This document shows, in pieces, positions 1 to 7,624 of a stretch of 14,173 bases of DNA. The first letter of the stretch is position 1, and each line of letters begins with the position of its first letter. This DNA comes from an uncultured Asticcacaulis sp. (GTDB taxonomy: Bacteria > Pseudomonadota > Alphaproteobacteria > Caulobacterales > Caulobacteraceae). The position numbers and the translations under genes are program-made. The stretch is taken from assembly GCA_946482045.1 (NCBI GenBank), contig CAMLPZ010000093.1:1-14173 (forward strand), read 5' to 3'. The notes under the pieces were generated by a model. The model was not told where the DNA came from and searched no databases. It was given only the letters and a program-made list of their open reading frames with translations.

Positions 1-85
1 TTTGTCTCCCTAGGACATCTTGACGGACATCCGCCTCTGCCGTCCTTGTCTTCCCCCTGCGGCGTGAGGCTCTATTCCCTGATGG

Positions 86-123
86 CCGGAGGCTTTTTCC
101 CGGAGCCTCCGGTCCTTTTCCCC
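86..123 (+). terminator. Terminator-like hairpin before the glycoside hydrolase operon
   Basis: A perfect 9-bp stem (CCGGAGGCT at 86-94, AGCCTCCGG at 104-112) with a 9-nt loop is followed by a pyrimidine stretch, TCCTTTTCCCC, rather than a clean T-run. It probably ends transcription of a gene lying left of the window; + strand reading frames entering from the left edge stop at 11-13 or 21-23, so such a gene would end just before it. The rest of 1-172 shows no gene and no convincing promoter for the operon. The weak T-run means it could be a leaky terminator or a leader hairpin. Confidence 0.4.
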
Positions 124-172
124 AAATCCTTGCGGAATGGGGCAGGGCGCCGAATTAAGAAAGTCCGCTGCC

Positions 173-1582
173 ATGTCTTTGTACCAACCGACCCGCAGGG
201 CCATGTCCCTAGGTCTTCTCGCGCTGGGGGGCTGCGCGCATCTGCCGGGCCATCATGCCGGTCCCGCATTTTCCGATCCCTTGCTGGCGGACCTGCACGA
301 ACGCACCTTCCGTTTTTTCTGGGAGATCACCGATCACCGCACCGGCCTGACACCCGACCGCTGGCCGACGCGCACCTTCTCCTCGGTCGCGGCGATCGGG
401 TTCGCTTTCAACGCCTATATCATCGGGGCGGAGTGCGGCTATGTCAGCCGCGCCAAGGCCGCCGAGCGCACGCGTAATACGCTGAGCTTTCTTTATACCC
501 TGCCGCAGGGCGAGGCGGCGTCGCGCGTCGCCGGCCACAAGGGCTATTTCTACCATTTCCTGAATTTCGAAGACGGCACGCGCTACAAGACCTGCGAACT
601 GTCCTCGGTCGATACTGCCCTGCTGCTGATGGGTGCGCTCTGTGCTGCGCAATATTTCGATCGCGACGATGCCAGTGAAGGCGAAATCCGTCGCCTGGCC
701 AATGCGCTTTACGAGCGCGTCGACTGGACCTTCATGATGCGTCCGTCGGGCCGCCAGACCATGGGCTGGCATCCGGAAACCGGCTTCATCGAGGCGGAGT
801 GGCAGGGCTACAACGAAGGCATGATGATCTATCTGCTGGCCATGGGCTCAAAGACCCACCCGATCGATTCCAAGGCCTACGAGGTCTGGTGCTCGACCTA
901 TGAAAAAACCTACGGTCTCGTCAACGGCTATGAGCATCTGGGCTTCCATGCCCTGTTCGGCCATCAGTATAACCACGTCTGGATTGATTATCGCGGTATT
1001 GCCGACGCCTATATGCGCAGCAAGGGCTTCGACTATTTCGAAAATTCGCGTCGCGCCACCCTGTCCCAGCGCAACTACGCCATCGCCAACCCGATGGGCT
1101 TCAAGGACTATGGTCCGGACATCTGGGGCTTTACGGCCTGCGACGGGCCGGCCGATGTCAAGCTGACGCTCGACGGCGTTGAACGTCAGTTCCGCAGCTA
1201 TTCGGCGCGTGGACCGGCCCTCGATCACACGTTCGACGATGGAACCATCGCGCCGACGGCAGCGCTGGGGTCGATCATGTTCACGCCTGAGGAATCGCTG
1301 GCCGCCGCCAAGGCAATGAAGGCCCGTTACGGCTCGGATATCTACGACAGGTACGGCTTCCACGACAGCTTCAATCCGACCTTTGTGACCGACTATCCAT
1401 CGCGCGAAGGCCGCCAGGCGAAACGCGCCGGTTGGGTATCGAACGACTATATCGGTATCGACCAGGGTCCGATCCTGTGCAGCATAGAGAACCTGCGCTC
1501 GGGATTGTTGTGGCGGCTGATGAAGCGCTGCGCGCCGCTGCAGCGTGGTTTGAAACTGGCCGGCTTCGAGGCGCTAAGATGA
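173..1582 (+). CDS. PF10091 'glycoamylase' family lipoprotein, probable GH144 endo-beta-1,2-glucanase
   Basis: Predicted 469-residue secreted glycoside hydrolase. The ATG at 173 is preferred over one at 137 because it gives a short n-region with twin arginines (TRRAMSLG) leading into a lipobox, LGGC, with Cys21 as the lipidation site; Ala at +2 argues for outer-membrane retention. No strong ribosome binding site decides the start. Family signatures include WQGYNE (about 210-215), followed by MMIYLLAMGS; the block around YFENSRRATLSQRNY; WGFTACDGP (318-326); and near the C terminus DYIGIDQGP with IENLRSGLLWRL. These are typical of PF10091, an (alpha/alpha)6-barrel family whose characterised stand-alone members are GH144 endo-beta-1,2-glucanases; related domains occur in cyclic beta-1,2-glucan synthases. 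The GH3 gene starts 37 bp downstream, which fits backbone cutting followed by trimming of sophoro-oligosaccharides. The family call is strong; the exact linkage is inferred. Confidence 0.85.
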   Translation: MSLYQPTRRAMSLGLLALGGCAHLPGHHAGPAFSDPLLADLHERTFRFFWEITDHRTGLTPDRWPTRTFSSVAAIGFAFNAYIIGAECGYVSRAKAAERTRNTLSFLYTLPQGEAASRVAGHKGYFYHFLNFEDGTRYKTCELSSVDTALLLMGALCAAQYFDRDDASEGEIRRLANALYERVDWTFMMRPSGRQTMGWHPETGFIEAEWQGYNEGMMIYLLAMGSKTHPIDSKAYEVWCSTYEKTYGLVNGYEHLGFHALFGHQYNHVWIDYRGIADAYMRSKGFDYFENSRRATLSQRNYAIANPMGFKDYGPDIWGFTACDGPADVKLTLDGVERQFRSYSARGPALDHTFDDGTIAPTAALGSIMFTPEESLAAAKAMKARYGSDIYDRYGFHDSFNPTFVTDYPSREGRQAKRAGWVSNDYIGIDQGPILCSIENLRSGLLWRLMKRCAPLQRGLKLAGFEALR

Positions 1583-1619
1583 CATTGAAAATTTCCCGAA
1601 AGCAGAACAGGATCAAACC

Positions 1620-3887
1620 ATGACCGCTTTTACGCCCTCACGCCGGTTCTTCCTCAAGGGCGCCGTCGCCACGGCCGCATTCCTGCCGGTCGTCGCCCCT
1701 GCTTTTGCCAGGATCACCGCCGCGCCCGATCCGTTTATCGAAAAGCTGATCGCGTCAATGTCGGTCGAGGAAAAGGCCGGCCAGCTCAGCCTCTATGCCG
1801 ACCTGACGCGCCCCGACTACGGCAATGTCAATCCGGCGGCGATCGCCCAGACCAAGGACGAGGTCAAGGCGCGCATCCGCAAGGGTGAAATCACCGGCCT
1901 GTTCAACGGCATCGGCGTCGCCGGGGCACGCGAGCTGCAAAAGGTCGCGGTGGAGGAATCGCCGCACAAGATCCCGCTGATCTTCGCCGCCGATATTATC
2001 CACGGCCTTCGCACCACCTTCCCGGTGCCCCTGGGTGAAGCGTCGGCGTTCGATGCCGACCTGGCCTATCGCACGGCGCGCGCCGCAGCGATCGAATCGA
2101 CCGCCGTCGGCCTGCACTGGACGTTCGCACCTATGGTGGACATCGCGCGCGACCAGCGCTGGGGTCGCGTTGTAGAAGGGGCTGGCGAAGACACCTATCT
2201 TGGCAATGTCCTGGCTGCCGCCCGCGTCCGTGGCTTCCAGGGCGACGACCTGACCGATGGCCGCACCATGCTGGCGACCATGAAGCACTTTGCGGCCTAT
2301 GGTGCCGTCCAAGGCGGACTGGAATATGCCACCGTCGATATCCCCGAAACCACGCTGCGCGAAGTCCACCTGCCCCCATTCAAGGCGGGCCTCGATGCCG
2401 GGGTTTTGAGCTTCATGTCGAGCTTCAATGACGTGGCCGGCGTGCCGGCGACGGCCAACCGCCACCTGCTGACCGAGATTCTGCGCAATGAGTGGGGTTT
2501 TGCCGGCCTCGTCGTATCGGACTACACCTCGGAAGAAGAATTGATCCTGCACGGCTATGCCGCCGACGGCCGCGATGCCACCAAGAAGGCCATCATGGCC
2601 GGCTGCGACATGTCCATGCAGTCGGGGCTTTACATGAAGCACCTGCCATCGCTGGTCGCCGACGGCGAAGTGCCGATGGCTGTGCTAGATGAAGCTGTGC
2701 GCCGGACCTTGAGGGTCAAGAAGGCGCTGGGTCTGTTCGACAACCCCTACCGCTCGATGGACGCCAGGCGCGAAAAGACAGATGTCCGCTCCAAGGACAT
2801 CGTCGCCCTTGCGCGCGAGGCCGGGCGGCGCTCAATCGTACTGCTGAAGAACGAGGGCAACCTGCTGCCGCTGCCGAAGTCCGGCCGCAAGATCGCCCTT
2901 ATCGGACCACTCGGTGCCGATCGTCATAACCTGCCGGGACCATGGTCGGTCTTCCCGGACCGCGCCAAGGGCGTGACCATCGAAGAAGGCCTGCGCGCTG
3001 TCACCCAGGACGTCACCGTCGTCAAGGGGTGCGACTTCGATGCTGCCGTGCCGGGCGGGATCGATGAAGCGGTCGCCGCAGCGCGCGCAGCCGACGTTGT
3101 CGTCTTTGCCGTCGGTGAGGCTGAGAACATGTCGGGTGAGGCGCAAGCCCGCACCGATATTTCCCTGCCCGCCGCGCAACTGGCGCTGATCGAGGCCGTC
3201 AAGGCGACTGGAAAGCCGACTGTCGTCCTGCTGCGGCATGGCCGCGCGCTGGCGCTTACCGGCGCGGTGCGCGAGGCCGATGCCATTCTGGCGACCTGGT
3301 TCCTTGGGTCGGAGACCGGCAATGCCATTGCTGACGTGCTGTTCGGCGACCACGCGCCGTCGGGCCGCCTGCCGGTCAGCTTCCCGCAGGCGTCGGGCCA
3401 GCAGCCTTACTACTACAATCACCGCATCAGCGGCAGGCCGCAAGTCGATCCAAAGGTGGCGGAATACAAGACGCGTTATCGCGAAGTCACCAATGAGGCG
3501 CTTTATCCGTTTGGCCACGGCCTGACCTATTCGAAAATCGAATATGGTGCGACGACGGTGAACGCGGCGACGCTTGATTGGAACGGGTCCCTCACGGTCA
3601 GCGCCGAGGTCGCCAATACCGGCACGCGCGAAGCCGATGAGGTCGTCCAACTCTATATCCACGACAAGGTGGCGAGCCTGGTCCAACCGATTCGTCTGCT
3701 GAAGGGCTTCAAACGCGTGACGCTGAAACCCGGTGAGCGCAAGCGGGTGGAGTTCACGCTGAAACGCGCCGATCTGGCCTTCGTCCAGGCCGACCTGAAG
3801 ACCGAAGCCGAGGCCGGCGCCTTCCTCGTTTGGGTCGCGCCGTCGGCCACAGGCGGTACGCCCGCGACCTTCACCTTGAATGGCTGA
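1620..3887 (+). CDS. bglX: GH3 beta-glucosidase, Tat-exported (BglX-like)
   Basis: A 755-residue enzyme predicted to release glucose from the non-reducing ends of beta-gluco-oligosaccharides in the periplasm. The N terminus carries a textbook Tat motif, SRRFFLKG, and a hydrophobic stretch ending APAFA (cleavage near residue 30). The start is supported by AGGA at 1609-1612, 7 nt before the ATG. The N-terminal TIM-barrel domain (about 45-350) has RDQRWGR, KHFAAYG (Lys222-His223) and the nucleophile Asp301 in VVSDYTS. The second domain (about 405-590) has GEAENMSGEAQARTD, with Glu507 the likely acid/base by comparison with BglX. A fibronectin-III-like domain (about 660-735) completes the standard BglX architecture at normal length. 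It lies 37 bp after the GH144-like gene and overlaps the transporter gene by 8 bp, so the three should be co-transcribed. Substrate could be sophorose-type or other beta-glucosides; GH3 specificity cannot be read from sequence alone. Confidence 0.92.
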   Translation: MTAFTPSRRFFLKGAVATAAFLPVVAPAFARITAAPDPFIEKLIASMSVEEKAGQLSLYADLTRPDYGNVNPAAIAQTKDEVKARIRKGEITGLFNGIGVAGARELQKVAVEESPHKIPLIFAADIIHGLRTTFPVPLGEASAFDADLAYRTARAAAIESTAVGLHWTFAPMVDIARDQRWGRVVEGAGEDTYLGNVLAAARVRGFQGDDLTDGRTMLATMKHFAAYGAVQGGLEYATVDIPETTLREVHLPPFKAGLDAGVLSFMSSFNDVAGVPATANRHLLTEILRNEWGFAGLVVSDYTSEEELILHGYAADGRDATKKAIMAGCDMSMQSGLYMKHLPSLVADGEVPMAVLDEAVRRTLRVKKALGLFDNPYRSMDARREKTDVRSKDIVALAREAGRRSIVLLKNEGNLLPLPKSGRKIALIGPLGADRHNLPGPWSVFPDRAKGVTIEEGLRAVTQDVTVVKGCDFDAAVPGGIDEAVAAARAADVVVFAVGEAENMSGEAQARTDISLPAAQLALIEAVKATGKPTVVLLRHGRALALTGAVREADAILATWFLGSETGNAIADVLFGDHAPSGRLPVSFPQASGQQPYYYNHRISGRPQVDPKVAEYKTRYREVTNEALYPFGHGLTYSKIEYGATTVNAATLDWNGSLTVSAEVANTGTREADEVVQLYIHDKVASLVQPIRLLKGFKRVTLKPGERKRVEFTLKRADLAFVQADLKTEAEAGAFLVWVAPSATGGTPATFTLNG

Positions 3888-5172
3888 GCTGCGTCCGGCG
3901 GGAATTGGCCTTAAGGGTGCGGCCGTCTACGGCTTGGGGGATTTTGCCTGTAATCTCTACTGGCAAAGCGTTAGCCTGTTCCTGCTGTTCTACTACACCG
4001 AGGTGGCGGGGTTGTCTCCCGCTACGGCTGGTCTGATCTACCTGGTTGCCTCGGTCTGGGACGGGGTCATCGACCCGCTGATCGGGATGGTTGCCGACCG
4101 CACGCGCACGCGCTTCGGCGCCTACCGGCCCTATCTTCTGATTGGCGGGCCGCTGCTGGGGCTAAGCTTCTGCCTGCTCTACTATCGGCCGCCGCTGGAA
4201 GGCCATGCCCTGGCCATCTTCATGCTGGTCAGCCACCTGATTTTCCGCACCGTCTATGCCCTGGTCAATATCCCCTATGCAGCCTTGTCGGGACGGATCA
4301 CCGCTGATCCTGACAGGCGGGCGCAACTATCGGGATTTCGCATGTTCTTCGGCGCCCTGGCGGCAGCGCTTGTGTCGCTGGCTATACCTTTCGCCAACGG
4401 TGAGGGCAGGGGCTATTTCTTGTTGGCGATAGGTTTCGCGGCCGTGGCCACAACCCTGTTCCCGCTGGTCTTTGCTGTAACGCGCGAGCCGGATACGGCC
4501 GCCGCCGCCGCGCCACCGCCCAAGCTCAAAACCCTGGTCTGGAGCCTGTTAAGCAACCGCGCCTTCTGGGCGTTGAACCTGGGCGTTGTCGCTTTCGCGG
4601 TCTCCGGCACGGCTCTCACCAAGTCGGTGTTATATTACTTCAAATATCAGTTGCACGATGAAGCGGCGGGTGCCCTGTGCCTGGCCGCGACAGGCGCGGC
4701 AGGGCTCATCGTCATTCCGTTCTGGACCTTGCTGGCGCGGCGGCTTGGCCGGCGCGGTGTGTGGATCGCCGCAAGCGTCGTTGGCCTGTCAGGCCTGTTG
4801 ATCCTGGCGCTCTTGCCGTCTGTGGGGACGGGTTGGACGACGGCGCTGCTGGTCTGGGTTCACAGCGGCTTTCTCGGATTGTTCTTCGCCTTCTGGTCGC
4901 TACTGCCCGATACAGTCGATTACGGCGAACAGGCAACCCATGTCCGGGCCGACGGCTTCGTCTTTGGTGTGGCGGGCATGATTTCAAAGGTCTCCGTGGG
5001 CATCGGCGCGGCCCTGTTCGGCTGGGGACTCGGTGTGTCGGGTTATAGGCCGAACATCGAACAGTCGGCTGAAACCTTGGCGGGTTTGAAGATCCTGATG
5101 GTCCTGCCGCCGATCGTGGGACTGTTGATCTGCGTCGTGCTGATGATACTGGCCTTGCGGGCTCGGAAATAG
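3880..5172 (+). CDS. GPH-family (MelB-like) sugar:cation symporter
   Basis: A 430-residue inner-membrane carrier with about 12 hydrophobic segments. The N terminus matches the glycoside-pentoside-hexuronide:cation symporter family: YGLGDFACNLYW, FLLFYYTEVAGLSP, then WDGVIDPLIGMVADRTRTRFG and RPYLL. Asp61 and Asp65 in WDGVIDP align with the cation-site aspartates of E. coli MelB (Asp55, Asp59), and Asp21 with the sugar-site Asp19. The ATG at 3880 overlaps the GH3 stop at 3885-3887 and has no Shine-Dalgarno sequence of its own, which suggests translational coupling. It most likely imports the mono- or disaccharide made by the two upstream hydrolases. The stop codon TAG (5170-5172) directly abuts the stop codon of the convergent permease gene, with no visible terminator between them. 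Confidence 0.9.
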   Translation: MAELRPAGIGLKGAAVYGLGDFACNLYWQSVSLFLLFYYTEVAGLSPATAGLIYLVASVWDGVIDPLIGMVADRTRTRFGAYRPYLLIGGPLLGLSFCLLYYRPPLEGHALAIFMLVSHLIFRTVYALVNIPYAALSGRITADPDRRAQLSGFRMFFGALAAALVSLAIPFANGEGRGYFLLAIGFAAVATTLFPLVFAVTREPDTAAAAAPPPKLKTLVWSLLSNRAFWALNLGVVAFAVSGTALTKSVLYYFKYQLHDEAAGALCLAATGAAGLIVIPFWTLLARRLGRRGVWIAASVVGLSGLLILALLPSVGTGWTTALLVWVHSGFLGLFFAFWSLLPDTVDYGEQATHVRADGFVFGVAGMISKVSVGIGAALFGWGLGVSGYRPNIEQSAETLAGLKILMVLPPIVGLLICVVLMILALRARK

Positions 5173-6498
5173 TCAGGCCTGTGCCGGTTCTTCCTCTGGC
5201 GCCTTGGCATAGGCTTGCGACAAGTCGCGATAATATTTCGACTTCAGCGCCAGCAGGGTGACGATCACGCCGACCATTCCCGCCAGGGTGAAGACGAGCG
5301 CCATCCCGCGCGGCGCGCCGGTGCCGAACCAGCCTCCGATGGTCCGGGCGCCCAGGCCATCGGTCATAAAGGGAATGACGACGAACTGGGTCAGCGGGCC
5401 GATCAGAAAAGCTGTCAGTGGCGAGGCCGCCTGTTCCACCGATTGCGCGAAGCCGAAGACCCGGCCTTGGCGTTCATGCGGCACGACTTTTTGCAACGTA
5501 GTTTGCTCCGCCGCTTCGGCAAAGGGCCCCAGCAGCATCCACACGAAACAGCCGGCGGCCAGGAGCCAGATCGAGGATTGCAGCGTGAAGACGCAGCAAA
5601 CCGACCAGGTGATCAGGTTGACCAGCAGCAGGGTGCGTATTGGATTTTTGCCAAGACCCGTTTTTGAGATGATGATGCCGCTGGCGATAAAGGCGGTCGA
5701 CAACACACCGAACAAAAGGCCCCAGATCTCAACCGAGACCAGCGACAATCCGTAAGCGTCGAGCAGAGCCATGAAAATGCCGCCCAGGAAGTTGTTGAAG
5801 GTAGCAAAGAAGATAAGCGCGAACAGTCCGGGCACGGCTGAAATGACCTTGATCGTGCCCTTGATATCCACGCGCTTGGGCTCGGCTGGCGCATCCGGGT
5901 GCGCCGCTTCGCGTTTTTCATCAACCCGCACGAACAGTAGGTGTATGAAGGCCAGCACGGTCATGACCAAGGCCAGGCCAAGCGCCGCCACCATCCCGCC
6001 CCATGCCACCAGAAACCCGCTGATCACCGAGGTGGTCAGAAAGCCGATGCCCGTCACCATGCCGACCAGGCCATTGGCCTTGTCGCGGCGATCTTCGGGA
6101 ATGAGGATGGTCACCAGCGTCGGCAGGGCGATCGAGCGGATATTGCCGGCGATGACCCCCAGCATGACGAGCAGCACGAATACCCACAGATGCGGACCAT
6201 ATGGATTGGTGAAAACCTCCCTCGGCCAGAGCAGGAGCTGGGCCAGCGAAAGGGTGTAGAAAATGCCCGATACGACGCTCGAGCCCAGCATCGCCACCTT
6301 CTTGGCATTGTGGTCGACGATGCTGCCGAGCCAGAAGCCGAAGCCGGCGGTAAACACCAGGTAGATGCCGGCAATCATGCCGGTCGCGAACACTGATTTC
6401 GTTTCGAGATAGACCCAGAAGGTGACCGCGAACCAGACAGTGAAATTGGTGACGTTGGCAAGCAGGTTGTTGCCGAGCAGGTGATAGAAGGCTGTCAT
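5173..6498 (-). CDS. MFS transporter, MFS_3/DHA3-like
   Basis: A 441-residue major facilitator permease with about 12 hydrophobic segments. A motif-A-like loop, GSIVDHNAKKVAM (58-70), follows the second segment, and a charged central cytoplasmic loop rich in Lys, Glu and Pro separates the two halves. It lacks the GPH signatures of the neighbouring permease and resembles the MFS_3/DHA3-type group, which includes many exporters. The ATG at 6498 is chosen over an upstream in-frame ATG at 6555 because GGAG (complement of 6504-6507) lies 5 nt before it and the protein then starts directly with the first membrane segment. It is divergent from the IclR gene, so it may be under its control. Substrate and direction of transport cannot be told; sugar efflux or uptake of a second sugar are both possible. 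Confidence 0.82.
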   Translation of the reverse strand: MTAFYHLLGNNLLANVTNFTVWFAVTFWVYLETKSVFATGMIAGIYLVFTAGFGFWLGSIVDHNAKKVAMLGSSVVSGIFYTLSLAQLLLWPREVFTNPYGPHLWVFVLLVMLGVIAGNIRSIALPTLVTILIPEDRRDKANGLVGMVTGIGFLTTSVISGFLVAWGGMVAALGLALVMTVLAFIHLLFVRVDEKREAAHPDAPAEPKRVDIKGTIKVISAVPGLFALIFFATFNNFLGGIFMALLDAYGLSLVSVEIWGLLFGVLSTAFIASGIIISKTGLGKNPIRTLLLVNLITWSVCCVFTLQSSIWLLAAGCFVWMLLGPFAEAAEQTTLQKVVPHERQGRVFGFAQSVEQAASPLTAFLIGPLTQFVVIPFMTDGLGARTIGGWFGTGAPRGMALVFTLAGMVGVIVTLLALKSKYYRDLSQAYAKAPEEEPAQA

Positions 6499-6756
6499 CT
6501 TGTCTCCGCGGGCCGGGGGTGCGAAACTACCACAGGCATTTGGTGGAAAACACATTTATGGATCAGAAGCTGTCATTAGAACGTCGGGCTTTGATCTCTA
6601 TGCCGGCGCCGATCTGCGTCGTATAACGACAAGCTGGTATCGGTCGAAACCTACAAATCCACTCGTCTTTGTTAGAATATGAAGCGAGGTGGAAGTGACC
6701 AAAGGCTGGAAATGAGAATCGCCGTAGCCTGAGTTTTAGTTTAAGAGGCTCAGGGC
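6499..6756. promoter_or_regulatory. Divergent control region between MFS permease and IclR regulator
   Basis: These 258 bp separate the start codons of two divergent genes and must hold both promoters. No convincing ORF is present. A 13-bp inverted repeat at 6618-6630 lies near the middle. GAGG at 6745-6748, 8 nt before the ATG, is the likely ribosome binding site of the IclR gene, and GGAG on the other strand (6504-6507) that of the permease. A TTAGAAT sequence near 6671-6677 could be part of a -10 element for the IclR gene, but no matching -35 is clear. Confidence 0.55.
6618..6630. promoter_or_regulatory. Inverted repeat GTCGTATAACGAC, candidate IclR operator
   Basis: Perfect 5-bp arms (GTCGT/ACGAC) flank a 3-bp centre in the divergent region upstream of the IclR gene. 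The 11-mer GCGTCGTATAA (6616-6626) recurs exactly at 10276-10286 in the GH127/receptor control region, and the core TCGTATA recurs again at 10351-10357 and, inverted, at 10041-10047. IclR proteins commonly bind inverted repeats in their own divergent promoters. That this is the operator is inference. Confidence 0.38.
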
Positions 6757-7563
6757 ATGAACAAGCCCGTAAACCTGAGTGTGGAAGTCGAACCCGCGGA
6801 TGAGGCCGTGGCCCCGCGCATGCCTGCGGCCCTGACCCTGGCAAAGGGGTTGGATGTCCTGTCGCGGGTCGCCAAGGGTGACAACACGCTCGGCAAGATG
6901 TCGAAGTCGCTCGGCCTGAATAAGACGACCGTGCACCGGCTGGCCACGACCCTGGTCGAAAGCGATTTCCTCTCGTTCTCGCCGCGTGATGGCTATGCGC
7001 TCGGTACCAAGCTTCTCGAACTCGGTTTCGCCGCCCAGCAGCAGATCACGCTGACGCGGGTCAGCCACGACTATTTGCGCCAGCTGTCGGCCGACACCGG
7101 CGACACCGTCAATCTCGGTATCCTCGAGCGTGACCAGGTTCACTATATTGATAAAATCCCCGGCACGCGCCGTGTCGAGGTGCGTTGCGTCGTCGGCGAG
7201 CGACAGCCGCTGCGACACACCGGTCTTGGCAAGGCACTGCTGCTGGACGAGCCGGAAGAGCATCTGCGGGAGGTTTTCCAGCGTGAGGCCGCGCTCTATC
7301 CGCGCTACCGTTACGACATCAAGCAATGGCTGGAGGTTATGGCGCATTATCGTGAGCATGGCTATGCGCTCGATCTCGACGAGAATGAGGACCATGTCCG
7401 CTGTGTGGCCGCGCCCATTCGCGACATGTCAGGAAAGATCATCGCCGCTATCTCGGTGTCTTCGGCCGCGCAGTACATGGATGACGACCGCATCCAGCTC
7501 GTCTGCGGCTACGTCAAGGAAACGGCCCTGAAGATCAGCAAACAGTCGGGCTATACCGGATAA
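6757..7563 (+). CDS. IclR-family transcriptional regulator
   Basis: A 268-residue cytoplasmic DNA-binding protein. The winged helix-turn-helix spans about 27-91, with the two helices around MSKSLGLNKTTVHRLATTLV (48-67) and the wing near YALGTKLLELG. The C-terminal effector-binding domain (about 105-262) has the family blocks QPLRHTGLGKALLL (150-163) and GYALDLDENEDHVRCVAAPIRD-like residues (202-223). A weakly conserved 25-residue N-terminal tail precedes the HTH. The start has GAGG 8 nt upstream. Relatives often sense sugar acids or aromatic acids, such as KDG for KdgR, so the ligand here may be a breakdown product of the locus's substrate. It is the only regulator in the window, divergent from a permease and convergent with the GH127 gene, which makes it the natural candidate for controlling them. 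Confidence 0.93.
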   Translation: MNKPVNLSVEVEPADEAVAPRMPAALTLAKGLDVLSRVAKGDNTLGKMSKSLGLNKTTVHRLATTLVESDFLSFSPRDGYALGTKLLELGFAAQQQITLTRVSHDYLRQLSADTGDTVNLGILERDQVHYIDKIPGTRRVEVRCVVGERQPLRHTGLGKALLLDEPEEHLREVFQREAALYPRYRYDIKQWLEVMAHYREHGYALDLDENEDHVRCVAAPIRDMSGKIIAAISVSSAAQYMDDDRIQLVCGYVKETALKISKQSGYTG

Positions 7564-7587
7564 GATTAGCAAAGGTAATCCGGCTGG

Positions 7588-7618
7588 CGGTGACTTCCGG
7601 CACGGCTTACGGTCACCG
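7588..7618. terminator. Weak hairpin between convergent IclR and GH127 genes
   Basis: A 7-bp perfect stem, CGGTGAC (7588-7594) with GTCACCG (7612-7618), encloses a 17-nt loop in the 61-bp gap between two convergent stop codons. There is no T-run on either side, so it is at best a weak or factor-assisted terminator. Position is the main support. Confidence 0.25.
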
Positions 7619-7624
7619 GGCGCA

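Noticed and set aside
13..31. Direct repeat GGACATC (13-19 and 25-31) around TTGACGG (20-26)
   Set aside because: A 7-bp repeat is easily chance, no -10 element follows at the right distance, and a terminator-like hairpin lies between it and the operon.
46..477. A 143-codon + strand ORF at the left edge
   Set aside because: It overlaps the signal peptide and start of the GH144-like gene in another frame, and the translation is Arg/Pro-rich with no motif.
1755..3686. Long antisense ORFs (295 and 284 codons) under the GH3 gene
   Set aside because: They have low-complexity, Arg/Gly-rich translations typical of shadow frames, and the sense frame has all GH3 domains.
6499..6555. Longer permease start at 6555
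   Set aside because: The extra 19 residues are polar and Pro/Gly-rich, and GGAG sits 5 nt before the ATG at 6498.
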